From NCBI RefSeq assembly GCF_004379255.2, contig NC_056048.1, positions 26,718,736 through 26,782,735 on the forward strand: a stretch of 64,000 bases of DNA. The letters run 5' to 3'. Positions 43,933 through 54,131 of the stretch are shown in pieces; the stretch's first letter is position 1, and every line of letters starts with the position of its first letter. The notes beneath the pieces are model-generated. The model was not told where the DNA came from. It did not search any database and saw nothing but the letters and a program-made list of their open reading frames with translations. A program made the translations under genes and the position numbers. This DNA is from Salvia splendens. Lineage: Eukaryota; Streptophyta; Magnoliopsida; Lamiales; Lamiaceae.

Positions 43933-46574
43933 TGTAATGTCCGTTTTTTTTAATTAAAGGGTGTTTGCTTTTTGTGAATATCTTGTTTAAGATATGGTGT
44001 GGTATGTTTTATTTGTTTTACATTATTTATGGGTGTGAATTTTTTTAGTTTATGGTTTGTGAAAAGCAAATTAATATCCTAATTAATAAATTAAATATCT
44101 CTCTCTCTCTCTCTCCCTCTCTCTCTCGGTTCTCTCCCTCACCCCACGATCTTCTCAACCCTCCCCCACTCCCACAAAACCGATATCTTTCCCTTCCCAA
44201 TCACAATCAATCATCGGTTCTCTCTTCTCCCTCACAATCTCAACACCGGTAAGCTTCCTCCCTTCTCCCTCTCGGTTTTTACCTTCTTCCATTCACTCCC
44301 TCTCATCATCTTCTTGGATTCCTCAAGGTGATACCCTCCTTCGTCGTGAATCGGAGTCGTAAGAGGAAGTAAAGCTTTTACACTACGTTGAACTATCCGG
44401 GAAAGGTAATACAAGGCCTCAACTCTCGTTTAATTCGAAAAACATGCATGTAGGACGTTTTGGGAAGGTTTAGATGCTGAATAGGTTTTGTGATTATGTG
44501 TTGTTGTCGAGCATGTTTTGTTAGTAACTGACAGTGGGTTCCGACCCCGTTTTGACTGAGCAAACGATCTCCTTTTGGTACGAAATTTTAACCGTATAAA
44601 CTTGGATGTGTCTTCGGTGTGGTGTGTAAATTTCAGCTTCTTTGGATGTCGTATGATTTTACTATGATTTTTGCAAGTAAACTGCGCAGTTCTGCGTGTG
44701 GTGTGTTCTGGGTGATGTTTTCATGTGCAATGGTTGGGTTTCTGAGTGTTGTGCTTTTGTGATGTATGTGGGTGTGTTTGGCCAAGAGATGGCTCGGAGG
44801 AATCAGTGTTTGGTTCGAGAGTTTTCGTGTGTGTTGGCCGAGAGTTGTTGGGTTCAGCCTAGGGCAGATTTGTGGAGAGTCTGGAAGGGATGATCCCAGG
44901 TGTTTGGGTGTGTTTTGGGATGTAGAATGCGTGGTGTGTTTGTCGTATAGGGTTTGAGAATCGGGGGTCAGAGGAAAAGGGGTGTAAACTAGGTGCCGAG
45001 CAGACGGCCGAGGTGGTCGGCCGAGGTGCCGAGCATGCGGCCGAGATGGTCGGCCGAGGTGCCGAGCAGGCGGCCGAGACGGTCGGTCGAGGTGCCGAGC
45101 CGGACGGCCGAGATGGTCGGCCGAGGTGCCGAACAGGCGGCCGAGACGGTCGGCCGAGGTGCCGAGCCGGACGGCCGAGATGGTCGGCCGAGGTGCCGAG
45201 CTGTGCCGAGACAGGTGCCGAGCTGTGCCGAGACAGGTGTCGAGCTGTGCCGAGACAGGTGCCGAGCTGTGCTGAGACAGGCGGCCGAGGTGCCGAGCCA
45301 GGCGGCCGAGACGGTCGGCCGAGGTGCCGAGCCAGGCGGCCGAGACGGTCGGCCGAGGTGCCGAGCCAGGCGGCCGAGACACCGAGCCAGGCCGAGACGC
45401 CGATCCTTTTTCCGAGCTTTTTCCGAACCTTTTCCGAGCCAAGTGAGCCGTTGCACAGTAAGGGTATGCCAGGAGTTTGAGTGTTGTGTGTGTGTCGTGT
45501 GCGCGTTTTGAGTACGTCGTATGCGTGTCGGGTGCGTACGGGGTGTGTTTTCGGGCGTGTCTTTGTGTGTTTGGCTTATGAGATGTTGTTAAGTGTGTGT
45601 TCGTGTAACGTGCTAGATGTTGAAGTCGTCCACGTAGGAATCATGCATTGTCGTTTAAACATCGTCTACCCTGACTCTAATCATGATTTATTTATCTTTC
45701 AAAAGGGTGATCTTTTTCGAGGAAAGTGTGGTTGAAGGGAACTGTTTTAAAAGCTAAGCAATCGAGGTGGGCTTTTCTACCCTACTTTTATGTGGGTTAT
45801 CTTTAAATACGGACTTTGTTCCGGAAATGTTTATGGAGGTGAACTGTTTGTCTTGCCAATTGTTTTGTTTTGAAACCTATCTGAAGTGGTTTACCACATA
45901 TGTTTAATCGAATTCGGGTCTGTTGGGCTGCGAACCCTCAGGCTAGTGTACACGAGACCGGGAGCCATCTGAGAGCAAGTTGGCCGGTCTAGTTGACCTG
46001 GGGTGTGGCCACGCCCCTTGTCATGGTTGGATCAGATAGTGTATGATAGTGGGAATAAGGGTGGCAATATCTGAAAATGACTGCGCAGTCGAATTTATGA
46101 AATATATTTTGTGTACTTGGGTTACTTTCTTACACTTAAAACCCCAAGGTTACACTGATGTGGCATGACAAACTATGATTTTGGCGTGTGTCCACTGAGT
46201 GCAATAAGTACTCAGCCCTGCATGTTGTTTTCTTAATGTGCAGGTTGAGCGGCGATGGGGATGACGGATGTTGAGCAGTGAAAGCCAAATGAGTGTTTTT
46301 ACTTGGTCTTTTGGATGGTGTCGTGTCGTCATACCCGGCATCATCTGTCTTTTGGTCTTTTCCGCTGCTTTGTAATCCGATACATTGTTTTTATTTAACT
46401 CTGTTTACATTAACTTTAGAAATGTCTTCTTAGTACAATGTTTGAAGTGAACTTCTTTTTAATAAATGCTTTTGGGTCAAATATTCCTGTTCTCCCCTTT
46501 CTTCCCCGCTTCTTTATTCCTCCCCTAGTCGCGGTCCACCGTACTTCCTATCCTTAGGAAATGCGGGCGTGACA
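43933..46574 (+). repeat. Tekay 3' LTR (2642 bp)
   Basis: Partner of 35335-38054. The minisatellite here spans 44992-45413 and has four copies of the 22-bp unit and two of the 34-bp unit. Confidence 0.95.
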
Positions 46575-47033
46575 TTTATAAGGTACGATTCAAACTGGCA
46601 ATAATTTCTATTTTTAAGAGACTAAATTAACATGCACAGAAAATTGCTAAATATTATTTTAATCATTCAAAATTAAATAATTTTATATGAAATTTTTAAA
46701 AAAAGCCAATTATCTCGAATAAAAACCCTAGCTACGTAATAGTATAGCGTTTGCGTAAAGAAGAGAGCGATGTAGACAGAATTGATTGACACATACAGCG
46801 AAACACTGTACACTTACTCACAGTGACGTCGTTTTGACGGCTTCTTTTTCAGATTTCAAAGTTCAGAGAGTGGGAAACATTTTCGTTATTTGTAGACGCT
46901 TTATCTTTCTTCACTATATTCTTTCCACACATCTAAACTAAATTAATGGCTAATCAAATCCACGTCTATTATTTTAAATTTCACTTATAATACCAATAAA
47001 TTACTCCAAATTTCGTTCACAATTAGAGTAGTA

Positions 47034-47233
47034 CTCCCTCACTCCCATTAGAAATAAAACGTTTTCTTTTTTAATTTGTTCCATTGAAAATGAAATATTT
47101 CTAAAAATGGAAACAATACTTTTTATTTTTTCTTTTTTCTTACTTTACTCTTTCTTCATTAACTTATAAAACAATACTACATAAAATCCCGTGCTGAAAA
47201 ACAAATGTTGCATATTTAATGGGACGTAGAGAG
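47034..47233. mobile_element. Stowaway-like MITE
   Basis: A 200-bp element with ends CTCCCTCACTCCCATTAG and TAATGGGACGTAGAGAG, flanked by TA (47032-47033, 47234-47235). Confidence 0.78.
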
Positions 47234-47276
47234 TATTAAAATATCTAAAATATTTTCTCATTCTTTATCTTTTTCA

Positions 47277-47841
47277 GACCATCCACAATGCCGCCCAGCC
47301 GACCGCCCAGGCGCCGGCGCTCGGCGGTTCGCTGGGCGGTCTATTGCAGTCGCCCAGCGGGCGAATGGAGAGAGAAACCGCGCAGCGCTGGGCGGTCCGC
47401 TCGGCGCTATTGCAGCGTCCGGATCGCCCAGCGCACCGCCTAGCGCGAATTTTTTTTTTCCGAAACACTATATATACGCGCTTTGCTCGTCATTTTCATT
47501 CGCACCACTTGTTTTAACGTATTTTTTTTAATTAATGTATTTTTTAAAATAAATGTACTTTTTAAAATTATTGTACTTTTTTAAATTTTAATATTATTAT
47601 TAAACTTTTCCTGTATATGTCTCGTAAATTAAATTTCGTATATTGTGTGATTGTTAATTATTTTATTTTGTATATATTTGTTAATAGTGATGTGGATATT
47701 ATGTGGCTAGGCTATGACTGAGCTATTGCTGGACTATTTGCTTGTTTTGATGATGTGACATGAGGATTTTTAGTGCTGATAATGTGGCAGTGGCTAGGCT
47801 ATGACTGGACTATTACTGGGCTATTCCTATTGTGGATGGTC
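47277..47841. mobile_element. Non-coding PIF/Harbinger-type element
   Basis: 565 bp with inverted ends GACCATCCACAATG and ATTGTGGATGGTC, flanked by TCA (47274-47276, 47842-47844). Left subterminal DNA repeats GCCCAGC/TTGCAG words and is followed by CTATATATACGC, a promoter-like relic. The right side repeats GGCTATGACTG and GGCTATT. No coding sequence. Confidence 0.8.
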
Positions 47842-48138
47842 TCAATGAAATCATACCACGTAATGACAAACGACGTTATAGTTATTAAAAAAGTAAATTA
47901 AACAGTTTTATGTAAGAACGTTATGCGAGTCAATTATTTGCCGTACAAGGTTTGCGTCTTTTGGACTATCTTTCATTTGATTAGCATAGCAATAAAATAA
48001 ATAAACGAATTACATTGCCATTAAAGAAATAGATTACCAACTCCAACCTACAATTAGAGTCAAAATTATGGTCCACCATAAACTAACAAATCAATTACAC
48101 CAATTTTTTTCATGAAATTTTGTTACTCCTATTTAATA

Positions 48139-48345
48139 CTCCTTCCGTCCCGCAATAGGAGTCACATTTAGTGTGAGCACGTGTTTTAAGAAATATAAAG
48201 AATAGTGGGTCGAAAATGTTAATTGAATACATGATCCACTTTTTTTTATATTGCTTTTATAATAGAATGTGAGTGCAATGAGTTAGTGAAATATGAGACC
48301 TATTTATAAAAGTGAAATGTGACTCTTATTGTGGGACGGAGGGAG
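48139..48345. mobile_element. Stowaway MITE
   Basis: A 207-bp element with ends CTCCTTCCGTCCCGCAATAG and TTATTGTGGGACGGAGGGAG, flanked by TA (48137-48138, 48346-48347). Confidence 0.88.
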
Positions 48346-48508
48346 TATTTTGTAGTGGGTTGAAAATGTTAATGGAATATATGATCTACTTTTTTATATT
48401 GCTTTTATAATGGAATGTGACTGCAATGAGTTAGTGAAATATGAGACCTATTTTCTAGTTACGGTAAAAGTGAAATGTGACTCTTATTGTGGGACGGAGA
48501 GAGTATTT
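48346..48508. repeat. Partial tandem copy of the MITE at 48139
   Basis: Repeats the right three quarters of the preceding MITE (GTAGTGGGTTGAAAATGTTA...GTGGGACGGAGAGAG) with substitutions and some extra bases (TTTCTAGTTACGG). It lacks a left terminus. Confidence 0.85.
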
Positions 48509-50034
48509 TTTCTCGACTGTGGCGTATTAAGAGGGGGTGACATCAAACTAGGAAAAGGATCTATTTTTCTTGTTAAGGTCGGCCGTAAATGCTATAGTCA
48601 TCTCCTTGATTTGCATTAAAAAAAGACATAAAACGACACCATGTTATAATTTTCTTAGTTTACATTCTGAAATTACAAGTTAGTAGTACCATTTTTTAAA
48701 TAAAAAATCTCCCATCCTCGCTATAAATCATTTCCATTCTGACATGCCTCCATAAAAAAAAGTTATATTTGAATCAGCCACTATTGTTGTTATTGGAGCT
48801 CAAAGCTGAAATTTTAGACATTTCATTTGTGTGTTTTTGCTATAATTAGGTCATGATGGTCGTATCACACATTTCATGTAATTGAGCTACGTTTGCAAAG
48901 TGGAGTAAGATTTGGTAGAATTCTAATGATTCAAATTATAGGATTTGTTAGCCTAATAGTTATAGTTAATGATCGATTTGTGATGTAAGAAATCGGGAAA
49001 GTTGGAAGGGGTGTTTTCTTTTTCATCATATTTTGGTTTAATAGATAAAATGTTTATATAAATATGGTGGTTACCTTTGTTGACATATTCTTATTGAGTT
49101 ATTAGTAGTATATTTTTGTTGACACAACTTTGCCTAAAAATGATTAGTATCTCAAAATGCCTCAAAAATTCACACATGACTTGCGAAACACTATAAGAAA
49201 TCAAACTATTTCGATTTCTCATTGTTTCGTAACTCGTGTCCGAATTTTGAAATATTGCCAAATACTACTTTTTTAAGTGTCTAGTGGCGGGCCCGGCCCG
49301 GCCCTATTTTACCATGTTTGATTTTTATAAACTTGTTTTTTTAGAACTTTGGCAATGAGTGTAAGTTTACAATCTGGGCCCAATTTTTATCTTTGGGCCT
49401 AATGGTTGTACATTACAAGAATATAGTAAGCTAGTTATAAAGAATTGGAAAGCATAGGCCTATTTAACTAGTTATTACAATTATAATGATTTGGTTGGTA
49501 CGTAATTACGTAAATCAATCTATTTACTTAGTTTTATGGTACGAGGAACGTAATCAAATGCAAACTCTAAATATTGTATAAATTATAAACTATGATCTAG
49601 ACAGTTAAAAAATGTCAACAGAATATTAAATGATAGCAACAGAAAATATCAACATAGTGTCAATGGTTGACACCGTGTTGACATTGTGTTGATATTGTGT
49701 TGACATCAAAATCTTGAAATTTACATTTTGTTGACATTGTGTTGACACCGTGTTAAAAAGTTTGGAGTTTGTAAAATATATAGAGTTTGCATTTTATTAT
49801 TGTCCTATAGTTTGATATATGGATACACGAATTTATTGAGTTAATTACAATGAACTATAGTATATAGATGCATGAAAATATTTCATTTTGATATATTGAA
49901 AAACTATTTATAGTACATATTAGCTTTACCGAACATTTTCAAATAAATTTAAAAACATATTTATTACTAATTTATAAAGAGGTAAACTATAAGGGTTTTA
50001 TTTATTAATTTTTTTTTATGTATGTGACCACTAA

Positions 50035-52052
50035 GAGTGTCCACAATGGTGGTCTTCAACGGCCACCATTTGTGGCCCGGCCACCAATTGTGGCTCCCAT
50101 GTGGCCTTTGTAATGGCAAATGTAAAAAAGTCAATGCAAATTCAAAGGGCCACCAAATGTGGCCCTCTAAAATGTTAAATTTTTTTTTGCTTTTTTTTAA
50201 TGTTATTTTTTAATTTAATTTAATGTTATTAAATTTTAGTAGATTAATAATTTGGATAATAAAAATAATTTAATAAAGAGAGAAGTAGAGACAAATTTTC
50301 GTCGTACTATTAATAGGGGAAAATTCTACAACGAAAATATTTTAAAAACACAACATAATAATAAAAAGATAAAAAACGCCACCGCTTCCTACTCGGTGGC
50401 GTCATCGGAATCCGGCACATCTTCTTCACCTCCTCCACCGCCGCCGACACCGGCCCCACTGCCACTTGCTTCGCCCGTCGCCGACCCATCGGAGAAGCCC
50501 AACTTCGACCTCAACCTAAGAATGAGGTCGTAGTACATCATCTTGGTGATAGGGTCCGTCAACTTCTCGTACAAGGACAAGTTATCCTGGAGTTGCTTCA
50601 TCATCTGCACCTCCAGTGTTTGAGTCAACGCCGCGGTCGGTGTTGAATGGTGCGGTGTCGCCGCGCTCGCCCGAGAGACTTGGGAAGCGGATCTAGCTTC
50701 CCGGATGGCGGATTGTTGGCCCTGCGGGCGCTGGCGCCTCGACATTGTCGAGGGGGGCTCATCCCTCACATCGTCATTCAGGTCGAATGCACGTGAGTCG
50801 GTACCACTGCTGTACGTGCCGTCGGCCCCGATTTTTGTCCGCTTCCCAGTAGGACCGGTCTCATCGTCGCAGATCGCCTTGAATTGAGGGGAGTCTCGGA
50901 GAAGCATGTATTCATTCCAGTAGGTGAACTTGGGCCAGTGTTCAGTATTAAACAACTGATACGATAACGCCCGTACGTCGCCTTCGCTGCGGCCGCTTTC
51001 GGCATTCTGGAGCTGTCTCTCGTAAATGTTCCTGAACCTCTTCACAGCTCTACTGATCCGGCCGAACTTCTTCCGGATCTGGCCTTCATCACGTCCGGCA
51101 CTGCCTTCTGGTTTGAAGCCGTTGTACACCGTCAGGACGCGCCTCCAGAAGCAAATGTCGGTCTGATCCGTGCCGATGACTGGATTCGTCGTGACCGCCT
51201 CCAATGCCCGCGCAACAGCGAGGGATTCGTCGTCGTTATACTTCTCGCCTCGCCGATCACCACCGCCTCGGCTACCGCCGGTGGCCGGCTCTCTGTCTCC
51301 ACCTCGCCCGCCGCCGGTAGGCCCATGCTCGCCGCCGCCTCGCCCGCCACCGCCTCGCCTTCCACCGCCGCTGCCTCGCCTCCCACCGCCGCCGCCTCGC
51401 CTCCCACTCCCACCGCCGCCACCTCGCCCCCCACCACCGCCGGTTCGGCGACCCCCGGTGGGGGCCTCCATCTCCACACTACCGGATGTCGGGGGCTCCG
51501 GTGTACCCATCAACTGTTCCCATGTGAATCTATCAGATTCAGACAGAGGAGACGGGGAGTATTGGAATTGGGAGGATTGGAATTGCTGGGACGGGTTGTT
51601 GATCGCGTCCATATTCGGTCGGTAGTCCCCGAACCCCGATGGTTGGCGAACCAAGTTCCTCTGCTGGGATGGCTGGACCCGGAATTGGGGCGAGTGCGGA
51701 CTCCACGTCTGATTGGGGAAGTTGCCGTATCCCGGGTCTCCATACCCCGGGGAATTACCATCTCCACCTTGCATTTTTTGTAGTGTTTGAGAGTGTAAAA
51801 TGAAGGGATTGGAAGTGTAGAATGAAGTGAAAAAATGGAAATGAGAGTGTATATTTATAAAAAAATTTCGAAATAAAAAAAAATTAAATTCCGCGGCTCA
51901 GCCGCGAAACGCGGCTCGATGCAATGGAGGGCCGCGGCTCACACGGCTCAGCCGCGTGAAGGCCGCGGCCGCGGCTCAGCCACGTCTCTCACCCCAGGGC
52001 CGCGGCTCTCGGCCTCTGCAATGGGGGGCCGCGCACCGAGCCGCGGGCCGCA
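50035..52052 (-). mobile_element. PIF/Harbinger element carrying intact ORF1
   Basis: The outer end at 50035 (after TAA) reads GAGTGTCCACAATGG, a PIF/Harbinger-type terminus, followed by repeats of GGCCACCA(A/T)TTGTGG. The other side (51890-52052) is GC-rich subterminal DNA with CCGCGGCTCAGCCGCG and CTGCAATGG words, next to a TATA box (minus-strand TTTATAAATATACAC near 51850) driving ORF1. The right terminus is not intact and abuts truncated transposase DNA of a second unit, so the boundary at about 52052 is approximate. Confidence 0.65.
50389..51774 (-). CDS. PIF/Harbinger ORF1 protein (Myb/trihelix-like), 461 aa, intact
   Basis: An uninterrupted frame from ATG to TGA. Order: Gln/Pro/Asn-rich N-terminus (residues 1-90, with PSQQFQSSQFQYSPSPLSES), a Gly/Arg-rich low-complexity stretch (about 110-180), then the SANT/trihelix-like region (ESLAVARALEAVTTNPVIGT, CFWRRVLTVYN, GQIRKKFGRISRAVKRFRNI), then YQLFNTEHWPKFTYWNEYML, matching the NAM-associated C-terminal block. 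An NLS-like GPTGKRTKI follows. Near the end, KLTDPITKMMYYDLILRLRS precedes a Gly/acidic tail. In PIF/Harbinger, ORF1 binds DNA and helps bring transposase into the nucleus. A host-domesticated gene is unlikely, because terminal DNA and transposase remnants surround it. Confidence 0.85.
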   Translation of the reverse strand: MQGGDGNSPGYGDPGYGNFPNQTWSPHSPQFRVQPSQQRNLVRQPSGFGDYRPNMDAINNPSQQFQSSQFQYSPSPLSESDRFTWEQLMGTPEPPTSGSVEMEAPTGGRRTGGGGGRGGGGGSGRRGGGGGRRGSGGGRRGGGGRGGGEHGPTGGGRGGDREPATGGSRGGGDRRGEKYNDDESLAVARALEAVTTNPVIGTDQTDICFWRRVLTVYNGFKPEGSAGRDEGQIRKKFGRISRAVKRFRNIYERQLQNAESGRSEGDVRALSYQLFNTEHWPKFTYWNEYMLLRDSPQFKAICDDETGPTGKRTKIGADGTYSSGTDSRAFDLNDDVRDEPPSTMSRRQRPQGQQSAIREARSASQVSRASAATPHHSTPTAALTQTLEVQMMKQLQDNLSLYEKLTDPITKMMYYDLILRLRSKLGFSDGSATGEASGSGAGVGGGGGGEEDVPDSDDATE

Positions 52053-52742
52053 GACCCCGAAGTACGCGTGCCAGATCCAAAGTCGGTAGTCGGCAACGGC
52101 CTCGAGTACAACGGTTGGGTGGGTGCCTTTGTGGCCGCTCGTGTAGGAACCCCTCCAAGCCACCGGGCAATTCTTCCATTGCCAGTGCATGCAATCGACA
52201 CTGCCAAGCATCCCGGGGAATCCGTGCACTTGTTCGTGCAGGTTGAGGAGGAACTGACAATCCTCCGTGGTTGGCCTCCGGAGAAATTCGTCACTAAAGG
52301 CTGCCCGGACGCCTCTGCAGAAGTTGAGCAAGCACAAGCGCCCAGTGCTGTCTCCGATGTGCAGGTATTCGTCGAATATGTCGGCCGTTTGTCAAGTCGC
52401 AAGCTGCCAGATGGCTGCAGTACATTTCTGCAGCGTCGTGTGGCTGGGACGACCGACCGCGTCGAACCCTTCTCGGAAGAACTCCTCCCTGGCCGCCAAA
52501 GTATACGCTATGTGGAGAAATAGCGGTTTCCGCATGCGGAAACGGCGACGGAAATAGGTATCTCCCCAAATCGGGTTATCGCAGAAGTAGTCGCGTACTA
52601 ACCGTGCGGCGGCTTCCTCCCGGTTCCGATTGATGTACTTCCGGGAGCGTCGTGGGGGTGGTGCAGCTTCCTCCGCCTCTCGTCGTCGATCTTCTTCGAG
52701 TGATTGTTCCATTAATTGACGCATTTGCTCAAAAGGATCCAT
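52053..52742 (-). pseudogene. HARBI1-type transposase, N-terminal part with nonsense codon
   Basis: Starts MDPFEQMRQLMEQSLEEDRR and continues with RLVRDYFCDNPIWGDTYFRR, RRFRMRKPLFLHI and GRPSHTTLQKCTAAIWQLAT. A TGA at 52392-52394 interrupts at a position where the family usually has glycine; the frame is then open with TADIFDEYLHIGD, FCRGVRAAF and GFPGMLGSVDCMHWQWKNCP, which contains the first catalytic Asp. It is cut after WIWHAYFG, so the other two acidic catalytic residues are lost. Confidence 0.85.
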
Positions 52743-53187
52743 TTGTTTGAGTTGATTGAAGATGGAAATTGGAGTGATAGAGAGGATTTGAGAGGAATAG
52801 ATGTGTGTTTGTGTTTGAAATGAGTATGAAATAGAATTATTTATAGAGTAAAAAAATTAAAAAATTTAAAAAATGAAAATAAAAATTTAACGGTAATATA
52901 AAAAAAAAAATTTAATTAAAAATCAATATTTAAAAAAAAAAACGAATTATTGCGTCATCAGTGACGACGCCCACTCGCGGGCCAGCGAGTGGGCGTCACG
53001 CACGCATGGGGACGTGCCACGTGTCCCTGGCGCGTGACGAGCCATCTCGTCTCGTGTCTCGCCGAGATGAGCTACTCGACGAGACGGGCGCGAGATAGAG
53101 ACGAGATGGGCGCTGCAATGCGTCTCGCGGGGTCTCGTCTCTCCGAGACGAGACGCGAGCCCGGCGCGAAACGCGTCGTGGATGGTC
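52053..53187 (-). mobile_element. Truncated PIF/Harbinger unit carrying transposase 5' part
   Basis: The right end, read inward, is GACCATCCACGACGCG beside TCA (53188-53190). Subterminal DNA is full of CGTCTCG/CGAGACG words. A TATA box (minus-strand CTATAAATAATTC near 52840) and a leader precede the transposase ATG at 52740-52742. The unit stops where transposase sequence ends abruptly at about 52053. Confidence 0.65.
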
Positions 53188-53190
53188 TCA

Positions 53191-53950
53191 TACACATTCT
53201 TCCAATGCAACACTCAATTTCCCATTATAGTGAATTAAAGTGTTACAGGAAAAACAAAAGCCGAAATCGTGTCTACATTTAATATCCCAAATTCCCAATC
53301 CACATATTTAGAAAGTTTATTATTAACACGCTTTCCTAATATAATCTTCTCTCCACTTTACTACACAACTTTCAAACATTTGCCAAATATAAAACTTCTC
53401 TTCACTTTACTATACAATTTTCTAACATATCCATTTATGAATATAAAGTTTTTTCAAACATACCCATTTATTCAACTATGCATAACCTTTTATAATTTCA
53501 TAACTTTTTCATAGCTTGCAAGACACGTCGAAGACAACCCATGGTCAAAAGATAATTTTCTTCGTCAAATCAATTTACTAAAATAATAGTTCTACCATAG
53601 TTTACTTAGACAGTTAAGACTTTCACTTCACCACGACACTATCAGTCTATCACAAATGTCTCATGAAATTTCATTTAATATTCTATTCTTATGAAATTAC
53701 CAAAATATCATTTTATTTGAATTTTTATACAGAAGCTTTTATTATCATATGAAATCATGGTAAGATTGTTTTCTAAAAATTTATAACTCTGAAAAATTTG
53801 AAACAACTCCTATCAAGAATTTTTACTGCATACGCTACAAAAATCGGGTTATAGCAAGCAAATATTAGCAATATCCGCATATGATCGCTAAATACCAAGC
53901 CAATGCTCTATATGTGCTCGGTGAATTGGCGATGAGCGCCATACCGAGCA
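53191..53950. other. A/T-rich intergenic DNA, no gene recognised
   Basis: Low-complexity A/T-rich DNA. A short inverted repeat around GTGCTCGG...CCGAGCAC (about 53911-53955) precedes the UGT fragment and may be a MITE relic. Confidence 0.5.
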
Positions 53951-53959
53951 CTACAAGCA

Positions 53960-54060
53960 TTTGGCGAAAGCTGCTCAAGAGAGCGTGGTTGAAGGAGGAA
54001 CGTCTTACTCTGACCTGAATCGTTTGATTCAGGATATTCGAGATTTATGCAATGCAAGCA
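53960..54060 (+). pseudogene. UGT C-terminal fragment on the opposite strand
   Basis: Plus-strand frame LAKAAQESVVEGGTSYSDLN followed by RLIQDIRDL. This is the usual last helix of family-1 plant glycosyltransferases, aligning with SSAKTSLGDGGSSFSHLERL of the neighbouring minus-strand gene. No PSPG box or other UGT part lies upstream, so it is a 3' fragment, tail-to-tail with the main UGT pseudogene. Confidence 0.65.
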
Positions 54061-54131
54061 TAAATCTAGAAGAAATATTATTGATTATAACTTTATTAAT
54101 AAAGTTCTTACCATAGTTTGATACACATCAG

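Larger units (their letters stand above)
35335..46574 (+). mobile_element. Complete Tekay/Del-type Gypsy (chromovirus-like) LTR retrotransposon
   Basis: An 11.24-kb element with target duplication TTTAT (35330-35334 and 46575-46579). LTRs run 35335-38054 (2720 bp) and 43933-46574 (2642 bp), starting TGTAATGTCCG and ending GCGGGCGTGACA. The primer site TGGTATCAGAGCC follows the left LTR after GAG; the purine tract AAGGTGGGAGGAA precedes the right LTR. The 1495-codon polyprotein is uninterrupted, and an extra 173-codon ORF lies between the left LTR and gag. Outside the minisatellite I count only about five base differences between LTRs, which indicates a recent insertion. All parts needed for autonomy appear present. 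Confidence 0.95.
46575..50034. other. Intergenic DNA with MITEs, no gene recognised
   Basis: A/T-rich sequence holding the elements at 47034, 47277 and 48139. Near 49660-49755 the words GTTGACATTGTGTTGA and GTTGACACCGTGTTGA recur several times without a regular period. Confidence 0.55.

Noticed and set aside
49650..49760. Recurring GTTGACATTGTGTTGA words
   Set aside because: Irregular spacing, no termini or duplication; probably low-complexity drift or a decayed element.
51132..51783. Proline/serine-rich plus-strand and alternate-frame ORFs opposite the Harbinger ORF1
   Set aside because: Shadows of the GC-rich Gly/Arg repeat in the real minus-strand ORF1.
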